From Nocardia jiangxiensis NBRC 101359 (lineage in GTDB: Bacteria; Actinomycetota; Actinomycetes; Mycobacteriales; Mycobacteriaceae), in NCBI RefSeq assembly GCF_000308615.1, contig NZ_BAGB01000161.1, positions 1 through 64,000 of the forward strand: a stretch of DNA of 64,000 nucleotides. Reading direction: 5' to 3'. Positions 10,214 through 19,038 of this stretch are shown piece by piece; within the stretch, counting starts at the first letter, position 1, and each line of letters begins with the position of its first letter. The translations under genes and the position numbers were made by a program. The notes beneath the pieces are model-generated. The model was not told the origin of the DNA and did no database searches. It saw only the letters and a program-made list of their open reading frames with translations.

Positions 10214-11890
10214 TCACTCACGCGCAACATAGAGCTGCCGAATATCGTCGGCATACGCTTCGGCGATGGCCGCCCGACGCAATTTCAGCGACGAGGTGAG
10301 CAGTCCGTTCGCAATCGTGAAGTCACCCGCGACGATCCGGAATGCGCGAATCGATTCCGCCCGGGAGACGAGCTCGTTGGCCTCGTCCACCGCCGCCTGC
10401 ACGGCGGTGGACGGATCACTGTCCGGATGTTCGGCCCGCCACTGTTCGGCGCGTTCGGCGTCCAGGGTGACCAGGGCGGTGACATAGGCCCGGCCGTCCC
10501 CGAGCACCATGCAGTTGCTGACCAGCGGGTGCAGCCGCACCCGATCCTCGAGCGGCGTCGGGGCGACGTTCTTACCGCCCGAGGTGACCAGAATCTCCTT
10601 CTTGCGCCCGGTGATTCGCAGATGCCCGTCGTCGAGTTCACCGATGTCACCGGTGTGCAGCCAGCCGTCGGCATCGACCGGCCGCTGCTCGCTCGCCGCA
10701 CCCCAGTACCCGGGCGTCACGTGCGGGCCGCGGACCAGAACCTCCCCGTCCTCGGCGGCGATGCCGACCGCGGTACCGGGAATCGGGCGGCCCACGGTGC
10801 CCAGCCGGTTGGTCTCCGGCGCATTGACGGTCACCGCGGTGGCCGCCTCGGTCAGGCCATAACAGTTGAGGATCACCACGCCGACCCCGGCGTAGAACCC
10901 GGCCGTCGAATCGTCCAGGGACGCACCGCCGGAGATCACATGGCGCAACCGACCGCCCAACGCCGAGGCCACCGGTTCGACGGGCAGCGCCGGATCGCGC
11001 CGCCGCAGCAACTCCAGCCCGCGCGTCACCGCCTCGCGCTCCGCGCCCTCGGCGAGCAACGTGCGGCAGTGCTTGCGAATCTTCTCCAGCCCGTAGGGAA
11101 TCAGCGGCAGGAAGGTGGGCCGCAGCCGGGTCAGGGCCGGGACCAGATCCGGAATCCCCGGCAGCAGATAGGTTTCGGTGCCGCCGAACAGGCACGCGAA
11201 CAGCATGGTCTGACCGAAGACGTGCGAGAGCGGCAATGCCAGCACGGTCGTCCCGTCGAACAGCGCGCCGGTCTGGCGGACGGTGTTGGCCGCGGAGGTG
11301 TACATGTTGCGGTGGGTGATCATGCAGCCCTTGGACAGGCCGGTGGTGCCGCTGGTGTACACGATCATCGCCAGGTCGTCGGCGCCCACGTCGGCGGTCG
11401 GCGCCTCCGGATCGGCGCTCACCGCGCCCTGCGCCCAGCGCGAGATCTCGGTGAAGGTGAAGACCGCGCCCGCACCGGCGGCCAGCAGCCGGACCGCGTC
11501 GTCGTCGGTCTCGGCGGCGAAATACGTACTGCCGCTGTCGGTCAGGATGTGCTCGATCTGGCTGGGCGAGGAGGTCGGGTAGATCGGTACCACGACCGCG
11601 CCCAGCGCCAGCACCGCGCAGTCGAGCAGAACCCATTCCATACTGGTGCGGCCCAGGATCGCGACCCGATCCCCGTGCCGCACACCGCGTTCAGCCAGCG
11701 CTGCGGCGACCGCCCGGATTCCGGTGTCCACCTCCGCCCGGGTCAGCACCGTCCCGTCCGGGTAGCCCAGCAGCAGCCGGTGCGGATCCTGCCGGGCGCC
11801 GCCGGAGACAATCGAGTACAAACTCTCGAAATCCGCCGGCTGGATTCCGTTCTCGGTAACCGATATCTCGATGCCTGAGACTGTATTCAC
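10214..11890 (-). CDS. Long-chain fatty-acyl-CoA/ACP ligase (FAA/FadD15-like AMP-forming)
   Basis: 558 residues with the ANL-superfamily P-loop YTSGTTGLSKGC, the LPLSHVFGQ motif, GYWGA...DGWLHTGDIGEL, and the C-terminal hinge TGRKKEILVTSGGKNVAP typical of the long-chain (FAA1/FadD15) branch. It activates a fatty acid with ATP and transfers it to CoA or a carrier protein. The start is a GTG with GGAGG only 1-2 nt upstream, so the true start is uncertain. In the synthase operon it could supply a starter acyl chain or recycle product. A 143-bp gap separates it from the FAD oxidoreductase, so a second promoter there is possible. Confidence 0.88.
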   Translation of the reverse strand: MNTVSGIEISVTENGIQPADFESLYSIVSGGARQDPHRLLLGYPDGTVLTRAEVDTGIRAVAAALAERGVRHGDRVAILGRTSMEWVLLDCAVLALGAVVVPIYPTSSPSQIEHILTDSGSTYFAAETDDDAVRLLAAGAGAVFTFTEISRWAQGAVSADPEAPTADVGADDLAMIVYTSGTTGLSKGCMITHRNMYTSAANTVRQTGALFDGTTVLALPLSHVFGQTMLFACLFGGTETYLLPGIPDLVPALTRLRPTFLPLIPYGLEKIRKHCRTLLAEGAEREAVTRGLELLRRRDPALPVEPVASALGGRLRHVISGGASLDDSTAGFYAGVGVVILNCYGLTEAATAVTVNAPETNRLGTVGRPIPGTAVGIAAEDGEVLVRGPHVTPGYWGAASEQRPVDADGWLHTGDIGELDDGHLRITGRKKEILVTSGGKNVAPTPLEDRVRLHPLVSNCMVLGDGRAYVTALVTLDAERAEQWRAEHPDSDPSTAVQAAVDEANELVSRAESIRAFRIVAGDFTIANGLLTSSLKLRRAAIAEAYADDIRQLYVARE

Positions 11891-11977
11891 GCCTCCGAAT
11901 TCTTCTCGGCGGCGACAAATACTGTCCGGGTCGCGGGCGCATTCCTACCGCGCGAACGTCAGGGCCTATCGAAGTGG

Positions 11978-12910
11978 TCAGGCGGAAATCGCCGGGGCAG
12001 TATCGATCTCCGATTCCTCCGGAAACTCCACACAGTCCAGAAACAGCGAGACGGCCGGATTCGTCTCCTCGGCATTCCACACCGCATACAGATCGAGAGT
12101 AGGTACCGGATCCACCAGTTTCACCGCGACCGAGGTGCTGCCCGGCACAACCATTCCCATCGAGATCGCGCGCGGCAGCGAGGCGAAGCCGACCAGCGGG
12201 CGCACCGCGACCATATGCGCGGTGGCCCCCGGATCGTCGGCCATCTGGGCCACGGTCAGCGAGATGCCGTTGTCGGCCGCCGCCCGCAGGATCGAGTCGT
12301 ACATCGCCGGGCACTGGTCCCGCGCGAACAGCACACACTGCTGGCTCGCCAACTCGGCGAACCGGACACCGGGCCGCTCCGCCCAGCGATGCAACCGGCC
12401 CACCACCGCCACGAGCGGCACCCGGTGCAGCAACCGGCGGTAGCGGAACTCGGCGGTGCCGGGATGTCCGTACACCAGCGCGATATCCAGTGAGCCGTCC
12501 GAGAGCCCGGCCAGTTGCGGCCCGGTTCGCTTCTCCCACAACGACACAACGATGTCGGGGTGGTCGGAGGCCATGCGGGCCAACGCCTTCGGCAGCACGT
12601 GGCGGCTGGCCGGGAGGTTGTAGCCGATGTTGAGGGTGCCCGACCGGCCCGCCGCGGTGGCCCGCGCCGAATGTGCCGCCCGCTCCAGTTGAGCGACGAT
12701 CTGGCGGGCCTGACCCTCGAATTCCACTCCGGCCGCGGTCAGCCGGACATCATGCGAGTTGCGTGCGACCAGTTGCACGCCGAGTGATTTTTCCAGCTTC
12801 TGCAGCTGGGCGCTCAGACTGGGCTGAGTGAGGTGAAGGCGCTGCGCTGCGCGGCCGAAGTGTAATTCCTCGGCGATGGCGATGAACGAAACGAGATGTC
12901 GGATCTCCAC
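11978..12910 (-). CDS. LysR-family transcriptional regulator
   Basis: 310 residues with the N-terminal winged helix of LysR proteins (HFGRAAQRLHLTQPSLSAQ, residues ~17-36) and a periplasmic-binding-like effector domain. The GTG start at 12910 has a strong GGAAGGAG ribosome site a few bases upstream. It lies 87 bp upstream of the acyl ligase on the same strand, so it is either the first gene of the lipid operon or drives it from the short gap. LysR regulators usually bind near their own promoter and sense a small metabolite; a fatty acid or acyl-CoA would fit here (inference). Confidence 0.9.
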   Translation of the reverse strand: MEIRHLVSFIAIAEELHFGRAAQRLHLTQPSLSAQLQKLEKSLGVQLVARNSHDVRLTAAGVEFEGQARQIVAQLERAAHSARATAAGRSGTLNIGYNLPASRHVLPKALARMASDHPDIVVSLWEKRTGPQLAGLSDGSLDIALVYGHPGTAEFRYRRLLHRVPLVAVVGRLHRWAERPGVRFAELASQQCVLFARDQCPAMYDSILRAAADNGISLTVAQMADDPGATAHMVAVRPLVGFASLPRAISMGMVVPGSTSVAVKLVDPVPTLDLYAVWNAEETNPAVSLFLDCVEFPEESEIDTAPAISA

Positions 12911-13441
12911 AGCCGACTCCTTCCGTGGTACTCAGCACGCTAAGCCCGGGCAGGTAACTGAGGATGAATCACACGGTCACGACAGACAGCGTGTGCGTTG
13001 CTAACCCGTGAACCACCGCCGGGCTCACCCCTGGGCGTCAGCTCTTCGGTGTCGATACCACCGGAGATTCCCGCCACCACGAGCCGAGTGACCAGGCGAT
13101 CCGTGTGCGACACTGCCGATTCCGGCCGCTCGCCCGGAAAGCCGGGAACTGGATACACCCCCTGCCGACGCGGTACTCGTTGCGCGCCTTCACAAACAAC
13201 CCTGATGCGCGACCCGACGCACCGCCGCCGAGCATACCACCCGCGATGGCGTGGACCGGGTCGAAATCGGCGATCGCATCGCCGAGCCGATCTTGCCTCC
13301 ATTTCTGTTGTGGCGCAGTGAGCTCGGGCCACCGGGTCGACCGAGACAGGGCCGCGCGAGGTGTGGTCCGGACGCCGCGGTCGCGGTTCAATATCATCGA
13401 GAGCGAGAAGCCGCCGATGCACTGGACGAAACCGGAAGCCG
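12911..13441. other. Intergenic region without a supported gene
   Basis: The stretch separates the divergent LysR and phosphatase genes. The open frames here have arginine- and proline-rich translations without motifs, typical of antisense readings in GC-rich DNA. It must hold the promoters of both flanking genes, but I see no clear operator. Confidence 0.5.
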
Positions 13442-14224
13442 ATGACAAACGATGAGATGGCGGTCGCTGGCCGTGCCTTGCCCCTGCGCGGGGCGTGCAA
13501 CGCTCGTGATCTGGGCGGACTGCGGACCGAGGACGGCCGCCGGGTGCGACGGCTGCACGTGCTGCGGTCGGACGCACTGACCGAATTGGACGACGGCGAC
13601 GTCTCGTACCTGCTGCGGGACTGCGGACTGCAGAGCGTGATCGATCTGCGTGCGCCGACGGAGGCCGAGGCCGACGGGCGTGGGCCGGTGGCCGATTCGG
13701 TGCCCGTCTACCGCAACATCCACATCTTCGGAGCCGGTCGGCTACGCCTGGACCTGATGCAGGTGGCCGCCGACGGAACGATGTTCGATCGCTATCTCGA
13801 GTACCTCGAACACAGCCCCGCCAATATCGTCGAGGTCCTGGATCTGCTGGCCGAGGCGGGCAACCTGCCGGCCCTGGTGCACTGCGCCGCGGGCAAGGAC
13901 CGCACCGGCGTGGTCGTGGCCCTCTTGCTGGGCGTCATCGGTGTCCGCGCCGACGATATCGTCGCGGACTACGCCGCGACCGGGGTGAACGTCGAGGCGT
14001 TGCGCGCCCGGGTGCAGCAGGCGCGTTCCGCCCGCGAGCGCAGCACCGATCTCGCCGAGGTGCCCGCCTGGGTCTTCGCCGCGGAAGCCGACACGATGCG
14101 AAAGTTGCTGGCGCACTTCGCTGTTGAACACGGCGGTCCGGCCGAGTGGGCGCGTCGGGCGGGATTGGGTCAGGCCGCCCGGCAGCGCCTCGTGGACAGC
14201 CTGCTCGAACCGGCGGACTCGTAG
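13442..14224 (+). CDS. MptpB-like tyrosine/phosphoinositide phosphatase
   Basis: 260 residues with the signature HCAAGKDRTG near residue 147-156, the P-loop of the atypical tyrosine phosphatase PtpB family of mycobacteria, which hydrolyses phosphotyrosine, phosphoserine and phosphoinositides through the Cys nucleophile and Arg. The N-terminal GACNARDLGGLRTEDGR and LRSDALTEL motifs also match. The ATG at 13442 is preceded by GGAAG about 5 bases upstream; an in-frame ATG at 13457 is less well placed. No signal peptide is visible, although M. tuberculosis PtpB is exported. It is monocistronic. Confidence 0.9.
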   Translation: MTNDEMAVAGRALPLRGACNARDLGGLRTEDGRRVRRLHVLRSDALTELDDGDVSYLLRDCGLQSVIDLRAPTEAEADGRGPVADSVPVYRNIHIFGAGRLRLDLMQVAADGTMFDRYLEYLEHSPANIVEVLDLLAEAGNLPALVHCAAGKDRTGVVVALLLGVIGVRADDIVADYAATGVNVEALRARVQQARSARERSTDLAEVPAWVFAAEADTMRKLLAHFAVEHGGPAEWARRAGLGQAARQRLVDSLLEPADS

Positions 14225-14486
14225 CTTCAACTCGTCAGCGGTAGCAGCCGGTACCGGAATCAGTACCTCGGATTGTTCCGTGCGAGGTCCTAGACTGGAT
14301 CATGAATCGACAGTTTCGAACGTCGCGCAAACGGGACGGACGGCTGCAGCCTCGGCGCGTGCTCGGCGTGATGTCCTTGTCGGCATCCTCGCCTCGGCCT
14401 GGGCGGTCTCCCCCGTTGCGCACGCGACGTGCGAACGGCGACCCGTCGATCCCTCGAGGAGTTATCGCCCAGAACAGGAGGCCCCG

Positions 14487-15638
14487 ATGTCCACCATCCA
14501 CTTCAAGGAGACCACTAGTTCGACACCGGAACAGTTCGTGGCGGCGCTGACCGATTTCGGGCCGGGCCGCTCACAGGTGTTCGGCAACAGCGCCGACGAA
14601 TATCTCGAGGTCCACGACCAGGGACAGCGTGATGCCGACGTCACCGAGGGATCACACGGCATCTGGGAACGCCTGCACTACGACTGGTCGAACCCGGACC
14701 GCGTCGTCATGACCACCACCGACTCGAACCTGTGGGGCGGCCACTCGGGTCACACCTACACCTTCACACGCCGACCCGACGGGATGACCGACGTGGACGT
14801 GGTCGTCGTGCGCGAGGGCAAGAACCTCAAGGGCCGGGTCCTGGGAGTCGTCGTCGGGACCGTCGGCAAACGCGTCCTGAAACAGGCCCTCGACAAGACC
14901 GTGAAAGCCATCGAGACCCGAGACGGTGACGGGGGACCAGCGGAAGGCACGACCACACCGGGCGAGTTCACCTTCGAGGGCGCCTACAAGGGCGACGCCG
15001 GACCGTTCTGGGATGCCAAGCCTCCCTGGAGCCTGGGCGAGCCGCAGCCGGAACTCAAAGCTATCATCGAGCAGGGCAAAATCCACGGCGACGTCCTCGA
15101 TGTGGGGTGCGGCGAGGCAGCGATCTCCCTGTATCTGGCCGAACACGGTTACACGACGGTGGGATTGGACTCCGCCCCGACCGCCATCGAACTGGCCCGT
15201 GCCGAAGCGTCCCGGCGCGGACTGACCACCGCGTCGTACGAGGTCGCCGACATCGCCTCGTTCACCGGGTACGACGGCCGTTTCGGCACCATCGTCGACA
15301 GCACCCTGTTCCATTCGATCCCGGTGGACCAGCGCGAGGGATACCAGCAGTCGATCGTCCGCGCCGCCGCCCCCGGAGCGTCCTACTTCGTACTCGTGTT
15401 CGACCGCAAGGCCCTCCCCAATCCGCCCGCCGGTTTCGGCCCCAACCCCGTCACCGAAGCCGAACTGCGCGAAGTGGTCTCGAAGTACTGGGTGATCGAC
15501 GAGATCAGCCCGGCACGCATCCACGGCAACAATCTCCCGAAGGACAAAGCGTTGCCGATCTCGTTCGAAGACGTCCGTGACGAGCCGGGCGGCCGCAGCT
15601 CGGTACCCGCCTGGTTGTTGCAGGCCCACCTGGGCTGA
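14487..15638 (+). CDS. Fusion of SRPBCC (START-like) domain with Rv0560c-like SAM methyltransferase
   Basis: 383 residues from the ATG at 14487, which has an excellent AGGAGG site 5 bp upstream. Residues ~1-150 look like an SRPBCC lipid/polyketide-binding fold, beginning MSTIHFKETT with an interior rich in aromatic beta strands. Residues ~165-383 match closely the M. tuberculosis methyltransferase Rv0560c (Htm): PPWSLGEPQPELKAII, VLDVGCGEAAISLYLA (SAM loop), TIVDSTLFHSIPV and a C-terminal WLLQAHLG. Rv0560c is salicylate-inducible and methylates heterocyclic toxins and quinolones; it has no SRPBCC part. The fused domain may present a hydrophobic substrate to the methyltransferase (inference). 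Confidence 0.88.
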   Translation: MSTIHFKETTSSTPEQFVAALTDFGPGRSQVFGNSADEYLEVHDQGQRDADVTEGSHGIWERLHYDWSNPDRVVMTTTDSNLWGGHSGHTYTFTRRPDGMTDVDVVVVREGKNLKGRVLGVVVGTVGKRVLKQALDKTVKAIETRDGDGGPAEGTTTPGEFTFEGAYKGDAGPFWDAKPPWSLGEPQPELKAIIEQGKIHGDVLDVGCGEAAISLYLAEHGYTTVGLDSAPTAIELARAEASRRGLTTASYEVADIASFTGYDGRFGTIVDSTLFHSIPVDQREGYQQSIVRAAAPGASYFVLVFDRKALPNPPAGFGPNPVTEAELREVVSKYWVIDEISPARIHGNNLPKDKALPISFEDVRDEPGGRSSVPAWLLQAHLG

Positions 15639-15726
15639 ATCCGGTTGTCGCGCTGATGATTTCCTATCGCCGTGACTGAGGATCGGGTGGGCGGGGTCGG
15701 GAGCAGCGGGGTTCGGTCTCCGGCCG

Positions 15727-17373
15727 TCACGAAAGCAGTTCGCGCAGTTTGTATTTCATGATCTTCCCGCCGACGGTTTCCGGCATGCTGTCCACGACGA
15801 CTACCTGTTTGGGAGCTTCGTGACCGGCCAACCGCGCACGGGAAAATTCCAGCAGCTCGTCGACGGAAGTTCCATCGGTTTGCCGCAGCGTGACCACGGC
15901 AACCACCCTTTCACCCCACTTCTCGTCCGGGAGGCCGATAACAGCGACCCGCTCGACCGCGGGATGCGTGGACAGCACACCTTCGACCCGCACACTGGAG
16001 ATGTTCTCACCGCCGGATTTGACGATGTCTTTGTAACGGTCGACCATGATCTGCATACCGTCGTCGTCGTAGGTGCAGCTGTCGCCGGAATGGAACCATC
16101 CGCCCCGGAAAGCTTCTTCGGTGGCGGGAAGATCGTTGTAATATCCCGCAGTCAATACCGGGCTCCGATAGACCGCCTCCCCTGCTTCTCCGGGCCGGCC
16201 GCGCAGACTTTCCCCGTCGAAATCTACGATATTCGCCGCGAGCATCGGGTTCGGATGACCCACGTAGTTGACCCCGTTCATGGACTGCCGAAACTTTTCC
16301 GGTTCGCTGTCCGGCCAGAACCGATAACACGACATCGCCTCGGTCTGTCCGAATACCTCCAGCATCTTGACGTCGTCGCCGCACGCCGACCGCAGCCGCT
16401 CGCCGATATCCGGCCGGATGGCACCCCAGGAGAACATCACCACCGTCAAGCTGGTCAGGTCGAACCGCTCTTGCTCCAAGGCGATGTCGGCCAATTTCAG
16501 CACCCACGCGGGAGAGCCCGCCCACACTGCGGTGACGCGCTCCGCGGTCACGGCCTCGGCCAGGCCCACCGGATCCGGACGTCTACCCAGCACCATCGTT
16601 CCGCCGGAGATCAACGCAGGTAGGACGGTGGAATTGTGCCCGCAGTGGTACAGGATCGGCAGGAACGTACACATCGTCAGGTCGCGCTCGTTGTCGAGGC
16701 CGCGGGACAAGGACATCGCGTAGGCGAAGGCCGTTATGTAGGAGTAGGTGTGCGAGGTCATCGATGCCTTGGGCATCGAAGTGGTCCCGGAGGTGAAGAC
16801 GAGGCTCCAGATATCGTCGGCGTGCAGTACTTCCTCGACCTCGGTCTCCGGCTTTCCGTCGATCCAGTCGGCAAATGAACGCGTGTCGGCAGGCACCGGG
16901 CCGCCGATCGGAATCGTCACGGTATTACGGATCCCGGCAGCAGCGAGCACTCCGCCGGCGCGAGACCTGAATTCCGCGTCGACCACGGCGAATTTGATGT
17001 CGACATGGTCGATGACCCAGATCAGTACATCGGGAGCCAGATTGGGATTGACCGGAACGCCAACAAGACCGGCCTTCGCGATGCCGAACAGCAACAGCAC
17101 GGCCTCGACGGAGTTCTCGCAATACAGCAGCACGCGATCGCCACGCTCGAGCCCCTCATCCCGCAGCGCATGCGCGATTCGATTCGCGCAGGCATCCGCT
17201 TGCCGATAGCTGACTCGGGAGAATTCTTCGCTGCCGTACGCGCCCGTCCACCCGACCAGCGCGGTCTTATCGGGTTCACTCCACGTCACGCGTTCCAGGA
17301 CATCCCCGACAACCATACGATTCCAGCGCTGGTCGGCACGACGCCCGTGCAAAGTTCTGACATCGAAATTCAT
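15727..17373 (-). CDS. AMP-forming acyl-CoA ligase (FadD-like)
   Basis: 548 residues with the ANL motifs FTSGTTSMPKASM (P-loop), FGQTEAMSCYRF, GGWFHSGDSCTYDDDG, VDRYKDIVKSGGENISS (hinge) and a C-terminal GGKIMKYKLRE carrying the catalytic Lys. It belongs to the medium/long-chain or carnitine/crotonobetaine-type branch rather than the FAA-type branch of its neighbour. The ATG has a GAAAAGAG site. It is the last gene of a three-gene minus-strand operon (racemase, ligase, ligase), 48 bp after the second ligase. The presence of the racemase suggests a methyl-branched substrate such as a sterol side chain or phytanate-type acid. Confidence 0.88.
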   Translation of the reverse strand: MNFDVRTLHGRRADQRWNRMVVGDVLERVTWSEPDKTALVGWTGAYGSEEFSRVSYRQADACANRIAHALRDEGLERGDRVLLYCENSVEAVLLLFGIAKAGLVGVPVNPNLAPDVLIWVIDHVDIKFAVVDAEFRSRAGGVLAAAGIRNTVTIPIGGPVPADTRSFADWIDGKPETEVEEVLHADDIWSLVFTSGTTSMPKASMTSHTYSYITAFAYAMSLSRGLDNERDLTMCTFLPILYHCGHNSTVLPALISGGTMVLGRRPDPVGLAEAVTAERVTAVWAGSPAWVLKLADIALEQERFDLTSLTVVMFSWGAIRPDIGERLRSACGDDVKMLEVFGQTEAMSCYRFWPDSEPEKFRQSMNGVNYVGHPNPMLAANIVDFDGESLRGRPGEAGEAVYRSPVLTAGYYNDLPATEEAFRGGWFHSGDSCTYDDDGMQIMVDRYKDIVKSGGENISSVRVEGVLSTHPAVERVAVIGLPDEKWGERVVAVVTLRQTDGTSVDELLEFSRARLAGHEAPKQVVVVDSMPETVGGKIMKYKLRELLS

Positions 17374-17421
17374 TGCAACTCTTTTCGTCTGCCTACTTCT
17401 CGAAAGGCTACGAGCTCTGCC

Positions 17422-19038
17422 TCACGTGTACATCCGGTCGATCTCCGTCGCATACTTGTCGTCCACCGCGGACCGCCTGATTTTCATCGTCGCGGTCAAC
17501 TCGTCCGACGCCGGTTGCCATTCCGCGGGCAGCAACACCCAGTTGCGAATCGTCTCGGCTTTGGCAAGAACCGTATTCGCCTCCGCTATCGCACGTTCGA
17601 TCGCGGCGCGGACCTCCGGATGGCGCGTCAGCTCCGCGGCCGTCCCCGCCAGACCTCGGCTGCGCGCGAATGCGGCGAGGTTCTCCTCGTCCGGAACCAA
17701 CAGGGCAGTCACATAGCGCCGCCCCTCGGCGATGGCCACCACCAGCGACAACAGATCGGTGCGGTTGATCACCTCCTGTTCGACGACCGTGGGAACCACG
17801 TTCTTTCCGGTCGCCGTCACCAGCACGTCCTTCTTGCGACCGATCAGGAACAGGTATCCGTCATCGTCGATTCGCCCGAGGTCGCCGGTGTGCAGCCAGC
17901 CCTGTTCGTCCAGCACTTCGGCGGTTCGCTCGGGGTCGCCGAGGTATCCGCTCATCACGTTCGAGCCCCGCACCAACAGCTCTCCGTCCGATGCGACCGC
18001 ACCTTCACACGAGCCGAGAAAGACTCCGACCGACCCTTCCACGATTCGCTCGGGCGGGTTGACGGTGCACATGATCGCCTCGGACATTCCCCAGATGTTC
18101 GAGACCGGACTGCCCAGATCGGCGAAGAAGCGCAACAACTCCTGCGAGGACGGCGCCGTGGCGACGCCGCGATATTCGGTCTCGCCGAGACCCAGGGCAG
18201 CGATCACCTCCGGACCGCTGAGGTTCGGTTCGGCGGCCCGCAGGGCGCGAGCGCGGGCCGCGAGTTTCTCGTAAACCCTTGGGACGGCGAAGAATCGGGT
18301 CGGCCGCACGCTGATTATCCGGTCGTAGAGTACGGCCGCGTCGGGCACGCAGTAGATCGTCGACCCGGTCGCAAGCGCGAAGTAGTAACTCATGAACCGT
18401 TCGGCGATATGGGTCAGCGGCAGGTACGACAGCACTCTGCCCGCCCGACCCATCGGCGCGACGGCATCGGTACTGCGCAGGCTCGACACGATCGCGCGAT
18501 GTGCCAGTTGCACGGCCTTCGGCGCTCCGGTGGTTCCGGATGTGAAGATCAGCGTGGCGATGTCCTCCGCGCTGGGCTGTGGCTGCTCGGCGCGACCAGT
18601 CACCTCGCCGGGCTCCGGAATATCCGTCGCACACACCACCCGCGCCACGGCCGACTCGCTCGCCAGGCTTCGGGCGGCGCCGAGGTGCTGTTCGTCCGCG
18701 ATGAGTATCGGCGGCGACGCCACCGCCAGCAGACCGGTGACCCGCGCGGGCGCGTCACGCGGATCGATCGAGAACGGCACCCCTCCGGCGACCAGAACCG
18801 CCATGTCGACGATGTGGAACTCGGGACTGTTGTCCATCACCAGTGCGACTCGCTGCCCCCATTCGAGCCCCCAGGAACGCAGCCTGGCCGCAAGCGAATC
18901 CACTTGTTGCGCATACTGATTCCACGACATGCTGCCGCCCGGACCGATCAGGGCGGGCGCATCGCCACGATCCGCCACGGCAGCCCGGAACAAGGCGACA
19001 AGGGTGTCACCGGTATGGAGGTCATGCTCGTCACTCAT
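17422..19038 (-). CDS. AMP-forming long-chain acyl-CoA ligase (FAA-like)
   Basis: 538 residues from the ATG at 19038, which overlaps the stop of the racemase gene (ATGA). The open frame reaches further upstream, but that part is antisense to the racemase. Motifs: FTSGTTGAPKAVQLAHR (P-loop), YLPLTHIAERF, GWLHTGDLGRIDDDGYL and GRKKDVLVTATGKNVVPT, the hinge of the FAA/long-chain branch. It makes acyl-CoA from ATP and a fatty acid. Having two ligases of different branches beside a racemase suggests two substrates or two stages of side-chain breakdown. Confidence 0.88.
   Translation of the reverse strand: MSDEHDLHTGDTLVALFRAAVADRGDAPALIGPGGSMSWNQYAQQVDSLAARLRSWGLEWGQRVALVMDNSPEFHIVDMAVLVAGGVPFSIDPRDAPARVTGLLAVASPPILIADEQHLGAARSLASESAVARVVCATDIPEPGEVTGRAEQPQPSAEDIATLIFTSGTTGAPKAVQLAHRAIVSSLRSTDAVAPMGRAGRVLSYLPLTHIAERFMSYYFALATGSTIYCVPDAAVLYDRIISVRPTRFFAVPRVYEKLAARARALRAAEPNLSGPEVIAALGLGETEYRGVATAPSSQELLRFFADLGSPVSNIWGMSEAIMCTVNPPERIVEGSVGVFLGSCEGAVASDGELLVRGSNVMSGYLGDPERTAEVLDEQGWLHTGDLGRIDDDGYLFLIGRKKDVLVTATGKNVVPTVVEQEVINRTDLLSLVVAIAEGRRYVTALLVPDEENLAAFARSRGLAGTAAELTRHPEVRAAIERAIAEANTVLAKAETIRNWVLLPAEWQPASDELTATMKIRRSAVDDKYATEIDRMYT

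Noticed and set aside
12940..13500. Open frames in the LysR/phosphatase intergenic region
   Set aside because: Arg-rich, no motifs, and one overlaps the start of the phosphatase.
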